Shown here: piece after piece, positions 33,844 to 41,430 of the stretch
How positions within the stretch are numbered: the first letter of the stretch is position 1
Layout: each line of letters starts with the position of its first letter
DNA from: DATLLN01 sp963809205
GTDB taxonomy: Bacteria; Actinomycetota; Thermoleophilia; Gaiellales; JAICJC01
Direction of reading: 5' to 3'
DNA: 64,000 nt
Assembly: GCA_963809205.1 (NCBI GenBank)
Contig: CAWEIS010000010.1
Location: forward strand, 464,995 to 528,994
The notes under the pieces: generated by a model
What the model was told of the DNA's origin: nothing
What the model saw: only the letters and a program-made list of their open reading frames with translations
Databases searched by the model: none
Made by a program: the position numbers and the translations under genes

Positions 33844-35636
33844 CCTCGCCGGGCGCCTCGGCGGTGGCGTGGCTCGACGCGACCAAAGAAGCCGAACGTC
33901 GGGGCGAGTTGCTGTCGGCCGTTGACGTCGCCGAGCAAGGCCTGGCCGAGCATCCGGAGGAGCTTCCGCTAAAACACCGGGCGGTGCTTGCACTGGCGCG
34001 TGCCGGCGCGACCGAGGAGGCGGCCAGACGCTTTGAACGGTACGGCTTGGCAAAGTCGAAAGACGAGGACATCGCGGCGCTTGGCGCGCGCATCGCCAAG
34101 GACACTGCCCTTGGAGAGTTGGGTGAGGCCCGACAGTATGCGGCCGCTCACGCTCGTGACCTGTATGAGGCGATCTACTTAGACACCCATGGTTATTATC
34201 CGGCAATCAACGCGGCGACGCTCAGTCTCCTCGCCGGCGAACCCGAGCGAGCGAAGGAGCTCGCACGAGCAACGCTCGAACTGCTCCGATCCGACAATGG
34301 ATCGTCGTACTACGCCGCGGCAACTGAGGGCGAAGCCCACCTCCTGCTGGGGGATGAAGACGCCGCGCGCATCGCGCTTCGGCAGGCGGCGGCGATCAAC
34401 CATGGCGACCATGGCGCACTCGCGACTACCCGCCGGCAGCTTCGCCTCATCTGCGACCTTTCATCCGCCGATCCGGGCCTGATTGGTGTCCTCGCGGGTC
34501 CGGGCGTAGCGCACTTCTGCGGACACAGGATCTCGCCCGACGGTCGCTTCCCGGCATCTGCGGAGCAGGATGTCACCACTCGGATCGAGGCGGAGGTTGT
34601 TCGCACTGCGCCCGGGTATGCCTACGGCGCTCTCGCGAGCGGCGCTGACATACTCTGGGCGGAGGCGCTTCTGCGACACGGCGCCGAGCTTCACGTCGTC
34701 TTGCCGTTCGCGCGCGATGAGTTCATCCAAAGCTCCGTCTCGTCGTCGGGCGACGGGTGGGTCAGCCGCTTCCACCAATGTTTCGGAGCCGCCACCACCG
34801 TGCGCTATGCAACCGACGATGCGTTCCTAGGAGACGACGTGCTCTATCGATACGGCAGCGAGCTTGCAATGGGCCTGGCGCTGCTTCGAGCACGCTACCT
34901 CGATGCCGATGCCTATCAGCTCGCTATCTGGGATGGCGACCCGGCAGGCGGACGCGCTGGGACCGCAATCGACGTCGCTACCTGGCAGCGCAGCCACCTC
35001 CGGACGAGCATCCTCGAACCCACACCGAACAGGCCATCCCGCTCCCCTTCGACAACCCCCGCCAGAACTACTGAAACAGGGAGGGTCGTGCGCACGATGT
35101 TGTTCGCCGACGTCCGCGGCTTCTCCAAGCTGACCGACGAGCAGCTGCCACGCTTCACCACGCACGTGCTCGGCGCATTCGCCGATGTGTTGGACCGCTA
35201 CGGCGATCAGGTACAACACCGAAATACCTGGGGAGACGCGCTCTACGCCGTGCTCGTGGACCCCGTCGAAGCCGCTGCGTGCGCTCTCGACTTGCAAGCC
35301 GCCGTGTCAGGAATCAATCTGGAAGCAGTCGGACTGCCCACTCACCTCGCGCTCCGATTAGGCGGTCATGTCGGCCCCGTTTACCCGACGCATGATCCGG
35401 TGCTGGGTCGGCACTCTTTCATGGGGAGCCACGTCAGTCGCACCGCACGAATCGAACCGGTCACGCCTCCAGCGGAGGTCTACGTCACAGAACCCTTCGC
35501 CGCCGCCCTCGCACTCGACCAACGCCACACCTTTGCTTGCGACTACGTAGGCCACATGCCGACGCCTAAGGACTACGGCAAGCTTCGAATGTACCGCCTC
35601 CATCACGCCCTGACGATCTCCGCCCCAGAGTCCTAG
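33819..35636 (+). CDS. TPR - SLOG-like - class III nucleotide cyclase protein
   Basis: About 605 residues. Residues 20-190 are TPR-like helices (DUF4071/TRAFs-binding type). Residues about 222-390 are a Rossmann-like domain resembling SLOG/nucleotide-sensing folds (CGHRIS, ALASGADILWAEALLRHGAE). Residues about 422-570 are a class III cyclase: LFADVRGFS and TWGDALYAV carry the two metal Asp; VSRTARIEP has Ser where Asn is usual, with Arg kept. The start is uncertain: GTG 33819 overlaps the TIR gene by 25 nt; GTG 33864 would begin after it. Confidence 0.8.
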   Translation: MAHPRRQVTSPGASAVAWLDATKEAERRGELLSAVDVAEQGLAEHPEELPLKHRAVLALARAGATEEAARRFERYGLAKSKDEDIAALGARIAKDTALGELGEARQYAAAHARDLYEAIYLDTHGYYPAINAATLSLLAGEPERAKELARATLELLRSDNGSSYYAAATEGEAHLLLGDEDAARIALRQAAAINHGDHGALATTRRQLRLICDLSSADPGLIGVLAGPGVAHFCGHRISPDGRFPASAEQDVTTRIEAEVVRTAPGYAYGALASGADILWAEALLRHGAELHVVLPFARDEFIQSSVSSSGDGWVSRFHQCFGAATTVRYATDDAFLGDDVLYRYGSELAMGLALLRARYLDADAYQLAIWDGDPAGGRAGTAIDVATWQRSHLRTSILEPTPNRPSRSPSTTPARTTETGRVVRTMLFADVRGFSKLTDEQLPRFTTHVLGAFADVLDRYGDQVQHRNTWGDALYAVLVDPVEAAACALDLQAAVSGINLEAVGLPTHLALRLGGHVGPVYPTHDPVLGRHSFMGSHVSRTARIEPVTPPAEVYVTEPFAAALALDQRHTFACDYVGHMPTPKDYGKLRMYRLHHALTISAPES

Positions 35637-36031
35637 TCAAGACGCGACCACCAATCACCGCTGCTTGTGACGGTACTAAACTAGACGCTGGCGGTGCGAA
35701 ATGCTTCCCAAGGGCTCAGGGCAGCGGAGCTTCCCAGGGGCACCACCGCCGCACAAAGCGATGCGAACGCGCTCCGGCCCCGATCGGGCCCGCATCATCA
35801 GCCAACGGCCATCGGGTCTGTCAGACTCGCGACCGGGACATGATCGACCACCGGATCATGTCTCAGCGAGCACCGTCGCCTTCTGGGCTGTGAACTCGGC
35901 GTCTGTGAGCACGCGTGGGCACGCGAGCAGTCCATCGTCGGCACCTGCATCGCCATGTCCAAACTACCCCGCTGGATCGCAGCCCACGCTCCGGTGTTTG
36001 CGGCGTGGCCTGGAGAGGCAGATTGCTAGGG
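35637..36031. other. 395 bp, nothing recognised
   Basis: No ORF with ribosome site and plausible protein; no strong hairpin seen after the cyclase stop. Confidence 0.3.
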
Positions 36032-36262
36032 GTGGACGAGCACGTCACAGACATTCCCGGGACAGACGGCTGGCGCTACGGCCCGTTCCGGACGAACGAC
36101 GCCGGCGACCGGCGGACCATCACGCTCGTGCATGAGAGCGGTTTCGAGACCACCGTCGAGTTACCCGACTTCGTCAGCCAGGGCGAGGAGGTCGGAGAGA
36201 TCGCGCGGATCGTGATCGCGGCATGGGAGCGCCAGGAGGCGCTGAAGGGCGTCGGCGGCTAG
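36032..36262 (+). CDS. 76-aa hypothetical protein
   Basis: From GTG 36032 the product (MDEHVTDIPGTDGWRYGPFR...) is acidic, ends ERQEALKGVGG, and has balanced composition typical of a small soluble protein. GGAGAGG lies about 13 nt upstream. No family recognised. Confidence 0.45.
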   Translation: MDEHVTDIPGTDGWRYGPFRTNDAGDRRTITLVHESGFETTVELPDFVSQGEEVGEIARIVIAAWERQEALKGVGG

Positions 36263-36674
36263 CCGGTAAGCCGCCTCACGTCGTCGCTGCCGGGGCGGTG
36301 ACGACGCTCACCGCATCGACGAGCACGCCGGCCAGCCGGAACACCCGCACCGCCGGCGATGCCAGGCCGCGGCCAGACAGCTGCACGCCATGGAACTCGG
36401 GTCCCGGCTCGAGCTTGACCTGGGCGTTCGATGCTCGACTGCGTAACGAGCGCGATACCTCAAGCTGAGCAGCGTGGAACCCGGCACGCCCCCATGCCCC
36501 GTTCGCAAACACGTTGGGATGAGGCGCCGCGGTGTGAGGTCATGGGCCGCCGCGTAGACCGCCACCATGGAACAGCCCAAGCGACACCCCGAGCGCGGCC
36601 GCGATGGGCCACTGCGCCGGCGCGCGCCTTAGTCGTGTTCGCGACTCGGAATGTCGCTGGCGGCGTGAGGTGGA
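36263..36674. other. 412 bp, no confident gene
   Basis: A minus-strand open frame at 36276-36512 has a plausible stretch (VKLEPGPEFHGVQLSGRGL) but no good start. Otherwise empty. Confidence 0.3.
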
Positions 36675-36782
36675 TCAGAGCACGAACCGGAGTACTAGAA
36701 CGATGATGATGACGAGGATGATCAAGCCGACGATCCCCAGACCAGTTCCCAGTGCGAGCAGGGGTGTTGTGGCGGTAAGCAT
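36675..36782 (-). CDS. 35-aa single-TM peptide downstream of a hairpin element
   Basis: ATG 36782 is preceded by AGCGAGGAGATATCGCGC, a strong ribosome site. The peptide is one hydrophobic helix (LALGTGLGIVGLIILVIIIV) ending LRFVL. It begins 33 nt after copy 2 of the hairpin element, which is otherwise linked to the Cys/His small proteins. Function unknown. Confidence 0.55.
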   Translation of the reverse strand: MLTATTPLLALGTGLGIVGLIILVIIIVLVLRFVL

Positions 36783-36812
36783 GCGCGATATCTCCTCGCT
36801 GTTGGTGGTGGA

Positions 36813-36868
36813 TGCCTGACTCGGGAGCAAGCGCCTCCTGGAGGCACCTCGCTCCCGAGTCAGTCAGG
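36813..36868 (-). promoter_or_regulatory. oriented hairpin element, copy 2
   Basis: CTGACTCGGGAGC (36816-36828) pairs perfectly over 13 bp with GCTCCCGAGTCAG (36851-36863); an inner GCCTC/GAGGC stem fills the loop. The loop differs from the other copies, but the 3' flank (GGCATC) is shared. It lies between the stop of the PRC-barrel gene and the 35-aa peptide, so it could also end PRC transcription. Confidence 0.6.
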
Positions 36869-36885
36869 CGGACAATGGACAGACG

Positions 36886-37242
36886 CTAGCGGCGCGTCGT
36901 CGGCGTGTAGTAGTCGGCGACCGAGTTGCGATATGACTGGTCGCGGTACGTGGTCTCGTCGAACTGCGGCGAGTCCTTGATCTGATCCTTCGTCAGCGTG
37001 ACGTACAGGGTCTCCTCGTTGGGATCGATCCGGTCAACGACACTGGCCGGTAGCAGTACCTTCTTACCGAAGATCCAAGGGCCGGTGTCCACAACGATGT
37101 AGCTCGAGCCTACCTCGTAAGTCGCCTCATCGACCTTCCCGATCGACCCGTCTCGCGCCTCGACTGAGAACCCGTCGATTGCTGGCGTGTCCTGCGAAAT
37201 CGTGTCGCTCCAAACCCAGACCTTATTGTTCATCGTGCTCAT
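36886..37242 (-). CDS. PRC-barrel domain protein
   Basis: 118 residues from ATG 37242 after CAAGGAGAGGATGAC. A PRC-barrel is visible: GFSVEARDGSIGKVDEATYE, YIVVDTGPWIFGKKVLLPASV, VYVTLTKDQIK-like strand near residues 80-95, and a polar Tyr/Arg-rich tail. Such domains bind RNA or cytochromes or act in stress responses. It lies downstream of the Cys/His small protein at 37310. Confidence 0.75.
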   Translation of the reverse strand: MSTMNNKVWVWSDTISQDTPAIDGFSVEARDGSIGKVDEATYEVGSSYIVVDTGPWIFGKKVLLPASVVDRIDPNEETLYVTLTKDQIKDSPQFDETTYRDQSYRNSVADYYTPTTRR

Positions 37243-37309
37243 GTCATCCTCTCCTTGTCGTTGGAAAGCGGTCTCATACCCGCACGCGCGATGCTTACAC
37301 ATGGCATCG

Positions 37310-37513
37310 TCATCCCGCCGCTCGACTGGTCGTCGCGACGCTGCGGTGCTCGGTGCCATGGACAGGGCCTGTTTGGCCGCATCTGGCGCAATCCGTGCGC
37401 AGCAGCGACGGCTCGCCCAGCGTGACCTCGGTCGTCTTCCAAGCATGGCCGCGCCAAACGCAAGCTATGCGGTCGGCGAGCCGGCGTGCGAATCCTCTAT
37501 CGGTTGCGTCCAT
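37310..37513 (-). CDS. 67-aa C-x4-H-x18-C-x2-C small protein, paralogue 2
   Basis: MDATDRGFARRLADRIAC..., then GHAWKTTEVTLGE, TDCARCGQTGP and HGTEHRSV: same motif and spacing as the proteins at 19771 and 39561. A hairpin element lies 27 nt upstream. The next gene on this strand is the PRC-barrel protein, not a DUF4177 gene. Confidence 0.65.
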   Translation of the reverse strand: MDATDRGFARRLADRIACVWRGHAWKTTEVTLGEPSLLRTDCARCGQTGPVHGTEHRSVATTSRAAG

Positions 37514-37539
37514 TGGTGATTCCCGCTGGGATTGTTGAT

Positions 37540-37598
37540 GCCTGACTCGGAAGCGATCGCCTTAGTAAGGGGGAGTCGCTCTCGCTCCCGAGCCAGGT
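37540..37598 (-). promoter_or_regulatory. oriented hairpin element, copy 3
   Basis: Arms CCTGACTCGG and CCGAGCCAGG pair with one wobble on the transcribed strand and extend inward through AGCG/CGCT. The sense loop contains AGCGAGAGCGACTCCCCCT, shared with copy 4. It ends 27 nt before the start codon of the gene at 37513. Confidence 0.6.
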
Positions 37599-37872
37599 TG
37601 GCTCCTGAACCAGGAGAGGGATACGACTCATCCTGGTAAGAGACTGGCAACCGCCCGGATCGGCCAGCCGCCATTGAGCGGTGAAAGTACCCGCCCATCG
37701 AGTGCAGAAAACGTCACGTTCGAGGACTTGATACGCGATTCAGATCCATAGTGCGGCCGGATTGAGCGCACTGTGGATGATCCGGTTCCCAGATCACGTT
37801 ACGGATCGAGAGATCCGATATGAAGGGTTGGGATCTGAATGTGGCACCAATCTCGGATGCCTGGCTCGGTGG

Positions 37873-38394
37873 CTAGCGAGCCGTCGCTCGGCCGGTCTTG
37901 CGGTCGCGATCGTGCATGCGGCGGCGGCGTTTCTCCCAGTGGTAGTCGTCGAACCGGAACAGCGCGGCGTCTTTCAGCCACAGCTTCGCGGCGAATGCGG
38001 CGCGGGCCACGTCGTCGCGAAGGGAGCCGCTCTGCTGCGTCATGCTTGATCCTTCGACTGGGGGCGAAAGATCGACGGTAGGCGGCGCTGTCGACGGGTC
38101 TGGCGGTTCTTGCTTCTGCGCCGACTCCGGCTCGGTCGGCGTCAACGTCGAGTCGAGGAGCAGCGGATGGGCCGGGTCTGATGGCTCCTGCTGCAGCGCC
38201 GGCGCTTGGTCGTCCAGCGTTGGCTCTGGTTCCGGGCGCAGTCGCTCGACGTTCTCACGCCGGTACGTGCCGGCCCCCAGTTTCTGAAGCGCACCCGCGC
38301 GAGCCATTCGCCCCATCGCCGCGGAGGCGGCACCACGCGTCAGGCCGAGAATCTCTGCGACCTCACTCGGCTTCCGCGCCGCGCCGTCGGCCAT
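37873..38394 (-). CDS. winged-helix DNA-binding protein with acidic linker
   Basis: 173 residues. The N-terminus (KPSEVAEILGLTRGAASAAM, then GRMARAGALQKL) is a winged helix-turn-helix. A Pro/Glu-rich linker (about residues 55-115) is followed by a basic C-terminal segment (FDDYHWEKRRRRMHDRDR). Upstream in-frame sequence (TTQIAISEL) looks like the missing first helix but has no start codon, so the gene may be truncated. Confidence 0.55.
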   Translation of the reverse strand: MADGAARKPSEVAEILGLTRGAASAAMGRMARAGALQKLGAGTYRRENVERLRPEPEPTLDDQAPALQQEPSDPAHPLLLDSTLTPTEPESAQKQEPPDPSTAPPTVDLSPPVEGSSMTQQSGSLRDDVARAAFAAKLWLKDAALFRFDDYHWEKRRRRMHDRDRKTGRATAR

Positions 38395-38560
38395 CAGCTC
38401 GCTGATCGCGATCTGCGTCGTTGGGAGGCGCCCGGGCTTCCCGGTGCTAGAGCTGGATCGTTGGGTCTGCGTCAGCGAGGATCATCCGCTTGGTGAGAGA
38501 CACTGGCAGCATGTCGCGGCCGCGATGCTCGGAGACTTCCTACCGCGATGCTCCGACTTC

Positions 38561-38926
38561 CTAACCTGCAGGGGGTCGGAGCGTGAGTGCCTCGAGTGCC
38601 GCTGGCAGCGTGTCATAGACGTTGATGTAGCCGCACAGTCCAAGCTCTAGCGAGCTGCGAGTGTGGGTTTCCGGCGTGGCGATCACGGCCATGTCGCGGT
38701 CGCGGCTCGTGGCCGTCAGCTCGTGCGCGTAGAGGATCGCGTCCATCACGGTCGAGTCGACCAGCGTCGCCTGGGTCAGATCGATGACCGGCACCGACCC
38801 TTCATCGAACACGGACGCGATTGCCCGCTCGACCTCCGCCACGTCCGACAGATCGTGCTCGCCGGACAGGGCGACGACCCAGAGGTAGTCATCTAGGCGC
38901 TGCGTGCTGATGCCATGATCACTCAT
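38561..38926 (-). CDS. STAS-domain anti-sigma factor antagonist, paralogue 2
   Basis: 121 residues: LWVVALSGEHDLSDVAEVER, SVPVIDLTQATLVDSTVMDA with Ser in LVDS as phosphorylation candidate, and a C-terminal helix. Related to the protein at 26167 (same ...DVxEVE/DELE layout). No kinase gene is adjacent. Confidence 0.75.
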   Translation of the reverse strand: MSDHGISTQRLDDYLWVVALSGEHDLSDVAEVERAIASVFDEGSVPVIDLTQATLVDSTVMDAILYAHELTATSRDRDMAVIATPETHTRSSLELGLCGYINVYDTLPAALEALTLRPPAG

Positions 38927-39478
38927 CGCGACGACCCTGTCGTGAGAAAGCATGTCGGAGGCGTGCTCTCTGACGCGTTGGCTGGTCTGAATGTGTGGAG
39001 TGTGGAGCGTGCCGTCGCTCCACGATTCGGCCCGCTCCACAACTACGACGGTCGTTTCCCCTGCCTCTTCCATTCGCCGTACCGCGGTGGATTGAGGATC
39101 CACCACCCTCCAGAACCCCAGCACGCGGAGCGATCCATCGCGTCTCTGGCCGGGGAGGCGACGTCGTCTCGATGACGACTCCGGCCGGCGTGCGCGACGT
39201 GATCGACCCGGTGCGCCGGGTGTTCAACAACCACATCGCGAGAGGCCGCAGCGGCGTTACACCGCCGCGGGCGCGCCGCGAACGTACGAGGCACACCTTC
39301 CCCCGCCGCCCGGCGGCGTCGCCGGGTTCGGGGTTTGGCCTGAAGCAGCACTCGATCGCGAGCTTGAAGTTTCGTTCAGCGTGATGCAGGGGCACCTACC
39401 TCCCGCTAGCGGCGATCGGGTCTGAGCGCCGTCGGCGCTACCAGGATGATCTGTACCCCTCTTTCTGGTTAGACGTGA
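38927..39478. other. 552 bp, no confident gene
   Basis: Long open frames overlap on both strands around 38995-39395 but have no clear coding character. No structured repeat seen until the hairpin at 39479. Confidence 0.3.
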
Positions 39479-39539
39479 TGCCCGACTCGGGAGCGAGAGC
39501 GACTCCCCCTCACTGAGGCGATCGCTCCCGAGTCAGGCA
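39479..39539 (+). promoter_or_regulatory. oriented hairpin element, copy 4
   Basis: CCCGACTCGGGAGCGA (39481-39496) pairs with TCGCTCCCGAGTCAGG (39522-39537) over 16 positions with one mismatch; the loop starts with GAGCGACTCCCCCT. It ends 23 nt before the start codon at 39561. Confidence 0.6.
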
Positions 39540-39560
39540 CCAACGATCAAGCGAGGCTCC

Positions 39561-39842
39561 ATGAATGTCGCAAGCGACAGAGCGCTGGCCCGTCGGCTCG
39601 TCGACCGCATAGTTTGCCTTAGGCGCGGCCACGCTTGGGAGACAACCATGATCACGCTGGGCGGGTCATCGCTGCTGAGCACCGATTGCGTCAGATGCGG
39701 CCGGGCCGGCCCCATCCACGGCACCGCACACCGCTCTGTCGAGATAAACCAGCCGCGCGGAGGGCGGACCGTCACGCCACACGCTGCTGGGAGTGCCGAG
39801 CCATTCACCTCGATCGACTCGGCGTCGTCGAAGCTGACGTAG
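39561..39842 (+). CDS. C-x4-H-x18-C-x2-C small protein, paralogue 3
   Basis: MNVASDRALARRLVDRIVC, then RGHAWETT, TDCVRCGRAGP and HGTAHRSV, with GAGG 6 nt before the ATG. Homology with the paralogues ends near residue 68; the rest of the frame (GGRTVTPHAAG...) overlaps a decayed DUF4177-like sequence (RCWECRAIHL in another frame, about 39780-39840). The stop of a normal-length protein has therefore been lost, or the tail is a read-through product. Confidence 0.6.
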   Translation: MNVASDRALARRLVDRIVCLRRGHAWETTMITLGGSSLLSTDCVRCGRAGPIHGTAHRSVEINQPRGGRTVTPHAAGSAEPFTSIDSASSKLT

Positions 39843-40024
39843 CGTCGCCGCGGCCCGATTATGCCGCTGGATCAACTTCTGCCGCCACTATGCGGGCTCC
39901 GAGCCGCCCCGGCGACGCCCGTTTCGAATGCCAGCGCGTGGGAACGAGTAAACCCGTCGGGTGAGGCAAGTGCGGCCGCCGTGGCTCCACATGGGCGGGC
40001 CGCACAGTGTCAGGTCAATAGCCC

Positions 40025-40189
40025 ATGCTCATCTATCACCGGACACACGCCGTGGAAGCCATCTTCCGCGACGGCTTCCACGACCCCACCGGCCGCTGCC
40101 TGACCCCCGACGACTCGCGTCGCGTCTGGGTGGCCGACCGGCCGCTCGACTCCGCATTCACCAGTAGGTTGCTTGAGAAGAACCGGTGA
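40025..40189 (+). pseudogene. 95-aa protein gene, internally deleted (copy B)
   Basis: Begins MLIYHRTHAVEAIFRDGFHD as in copy A, but after VWVADRPLD jumps to sequence that in copy A encodes the C-terminal LRIHQ and stop, now in another frame, ending LLEKNR. About 120 bp are missing, with a short CTC/CTCC homology at the junction. Confidence 0.7.
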
Positions 40190-40324
40190 GGTTTCGATCC
40201 CGGATCGTCTAGCGGCGAGGTTTATGCTCGAGTGGTTGATGTGTACTGGATCGGTGATGGCCCGGGTTGGGCGGCGGGGTATCTGCCGATCCGTTCGGGC
40301 GACCACGACCACGAAGGGGCGGGT

Positions 40325-40660
40325 ATGACTACACATGTCGAGGACCGGACGGGCGGGCGCAATCGGGAGGCTACCGGGCGTCCGGCGAAGCGGTTGACGA
40401 CGGAGACCAAGCACTCTTTGAAGACGACGGAGCTGTTGGTCTATGTGCTCGCGGTCGCGGGCGTTTTGATCGCCGCGTGGCTGGTGACCAGCGGCAACGG
40501 CAGCGGCTCCGGTGCCGACAACAATGGTGATGCCTTCGACGCGTCGAGGGCATGGCTGTACATCACCATCCTGACTGTCGGCTACATGGTCAGCCGTGGC
40601 TTGGCCAAGGCCGGAAGCCGCGAGCCCTTCTGGGCCGACGGCGACAACGACGACCGCTAG
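40325..40660 (+). CDS. 111-aa two-TM membrane protein (copy B)
   Basis: ATG 40325 after AAGGGGCGGGT. Same layout as copy A: polar N-terminus, TM helix LLVYVLAVAGVLIAAWLV, Gly/Asn loop, TM helix LYITILTVGYMVSRGLAK, acidic end. Only a few substitutions separate the copies, mostly in the N-terminal 20 residues, which argues for selection on the membrane part. Confidence 0.8.
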   Translation: MTTHVEDRTGGRNREATGRPAKRLTTETKHSLKTTELLVYVLAVAGVLIAAWLVTSGNGSGSGADNNGDAFDASRAWLYITILTVGYMVSRGLAKAGSREPFWADGDNDDR

Positions 40661-40807
40661 CACACGATCGCCCTTTGGGAGCGGCCACGATCCCAAGCGC
40701 TAAGCACAATCAGGCCCGCGCGGACGCGACGGCGAGCTTTCGCTCGCTGACCCCATCCGCAGCGGCATGGCACGGTTAGGCGCCGTTTGAGGCGGTACCA
40801 ACATCAG

Positions 40808-40829
40808 AGGTCGGGACCGTTCCCGACCT
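40808..40829 (+). promoter_or_regulatory. 5' leader hairpin of ferritin-like gene (copy B)
   Basis: AGGTCGGGA / TCCCGACCT, 9-bp stem with loop CCGT, ending about 20 nt before the ATG. Equivalent to 16970-16992. Confidence 0.45.
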
Positions 40830-40849
40830 AAACGGAAGGAAGGAATCAC

Positions 40850-41341
40850 ATGAAAGAGCCTCGTGAACTGTTCATGCATGAGCTTGGAGACATTCTGTAC
40901 GCTGAGCGGACGCTGGTGAAGACGCTGCCGAAGCTCGCCGAGGAAGCAACTGACAAGAGCCTCGCGACTGCATTCAAGGATCACCTGACCGAGACGAAGC
41001 AGCACGTCGCTAACGTCGAGGCCGCGTTCGAGGCGATCGGTGAGAAGCCGAAAGCTGAGAAGTGTCCCGGTATCGAGGGTCTGAAGACCGAGCATGACGA
41101 GTTCGTCAAGGACGAGGATCCCTCTCCTGACGTCTTGGACATGTTCCTGACGGGTGCCGGCGCGCGCACCGAGCACTATGAGATCGCCGCCTACACCGGC
41201 CTTGTCACCATGGCCGACGCGCTGGGCGAGAAGGACGCCGCCAAGCTCCTGCGAACCAACCTCGAGCAGGAGACGGCAGCGCTCGACAAGCTGACCACCA
41301 TCGGCCAGACGCTCAGCCGCAAGGTGCCGGCCACCGCCTAA
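40850..41341 (+). CDS. YciE/DUF892 ferritin-like protein (copy B, intact)
   Basis: 163 residues, usual length for the family. Helices carry Glu/His pairs in ferritin-like spacing: HELGDILYAER, HLTETKQHVANVE, GARTEHYEIAAY and LEQETAALDKL. GGAAGGAAG ribosome site. A di-iron stress protein in the cytoplasm is expected. The following hairpin separates it from the HAD gene. Confidence 0.85.
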   Translation: MKEPRELFMHELGDILYAERTLVKTLPKLAEEATDKSLATAFKDHLTETKQHVANVEAAFEAIGEKPKAEKCPGIEGLKTEHDEFVKDEDPSPDVLDMFLTGAGARTEHYEIAAYTGLVTMADALGEKDAAKLLRTNLEQETAALDKLTTIGQTLSRKVPATA

Positions 41342-41349
41342 ACCCCGGC

Positions 41350-41388
41350 GTGCTCTGGGGCGGGTCGAGGTGACTCGTCCCAGAGCAC
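41350..41388 (+). terminator. intergenic hairpin between ferritin-like and HAD genes (copy B)
   Basis: GTGCTCTGGG pairs with CCCAGAGCAC over 10 bp, with inner GAGT/ACTC-type pairing. Conserved with 16410-16449. Confidence 0.45.
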
Positions 41389-41430
41389 CGGCCAGCGTTT
41401 GCGGCCGGACGGGGCGGGTAGCTTGAGTCC

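Noticed and set aside
38919..39395. Possible gene on either strand
   Set aside because: Both strands are open over the same span, no ribosome site, no recognisable motif.
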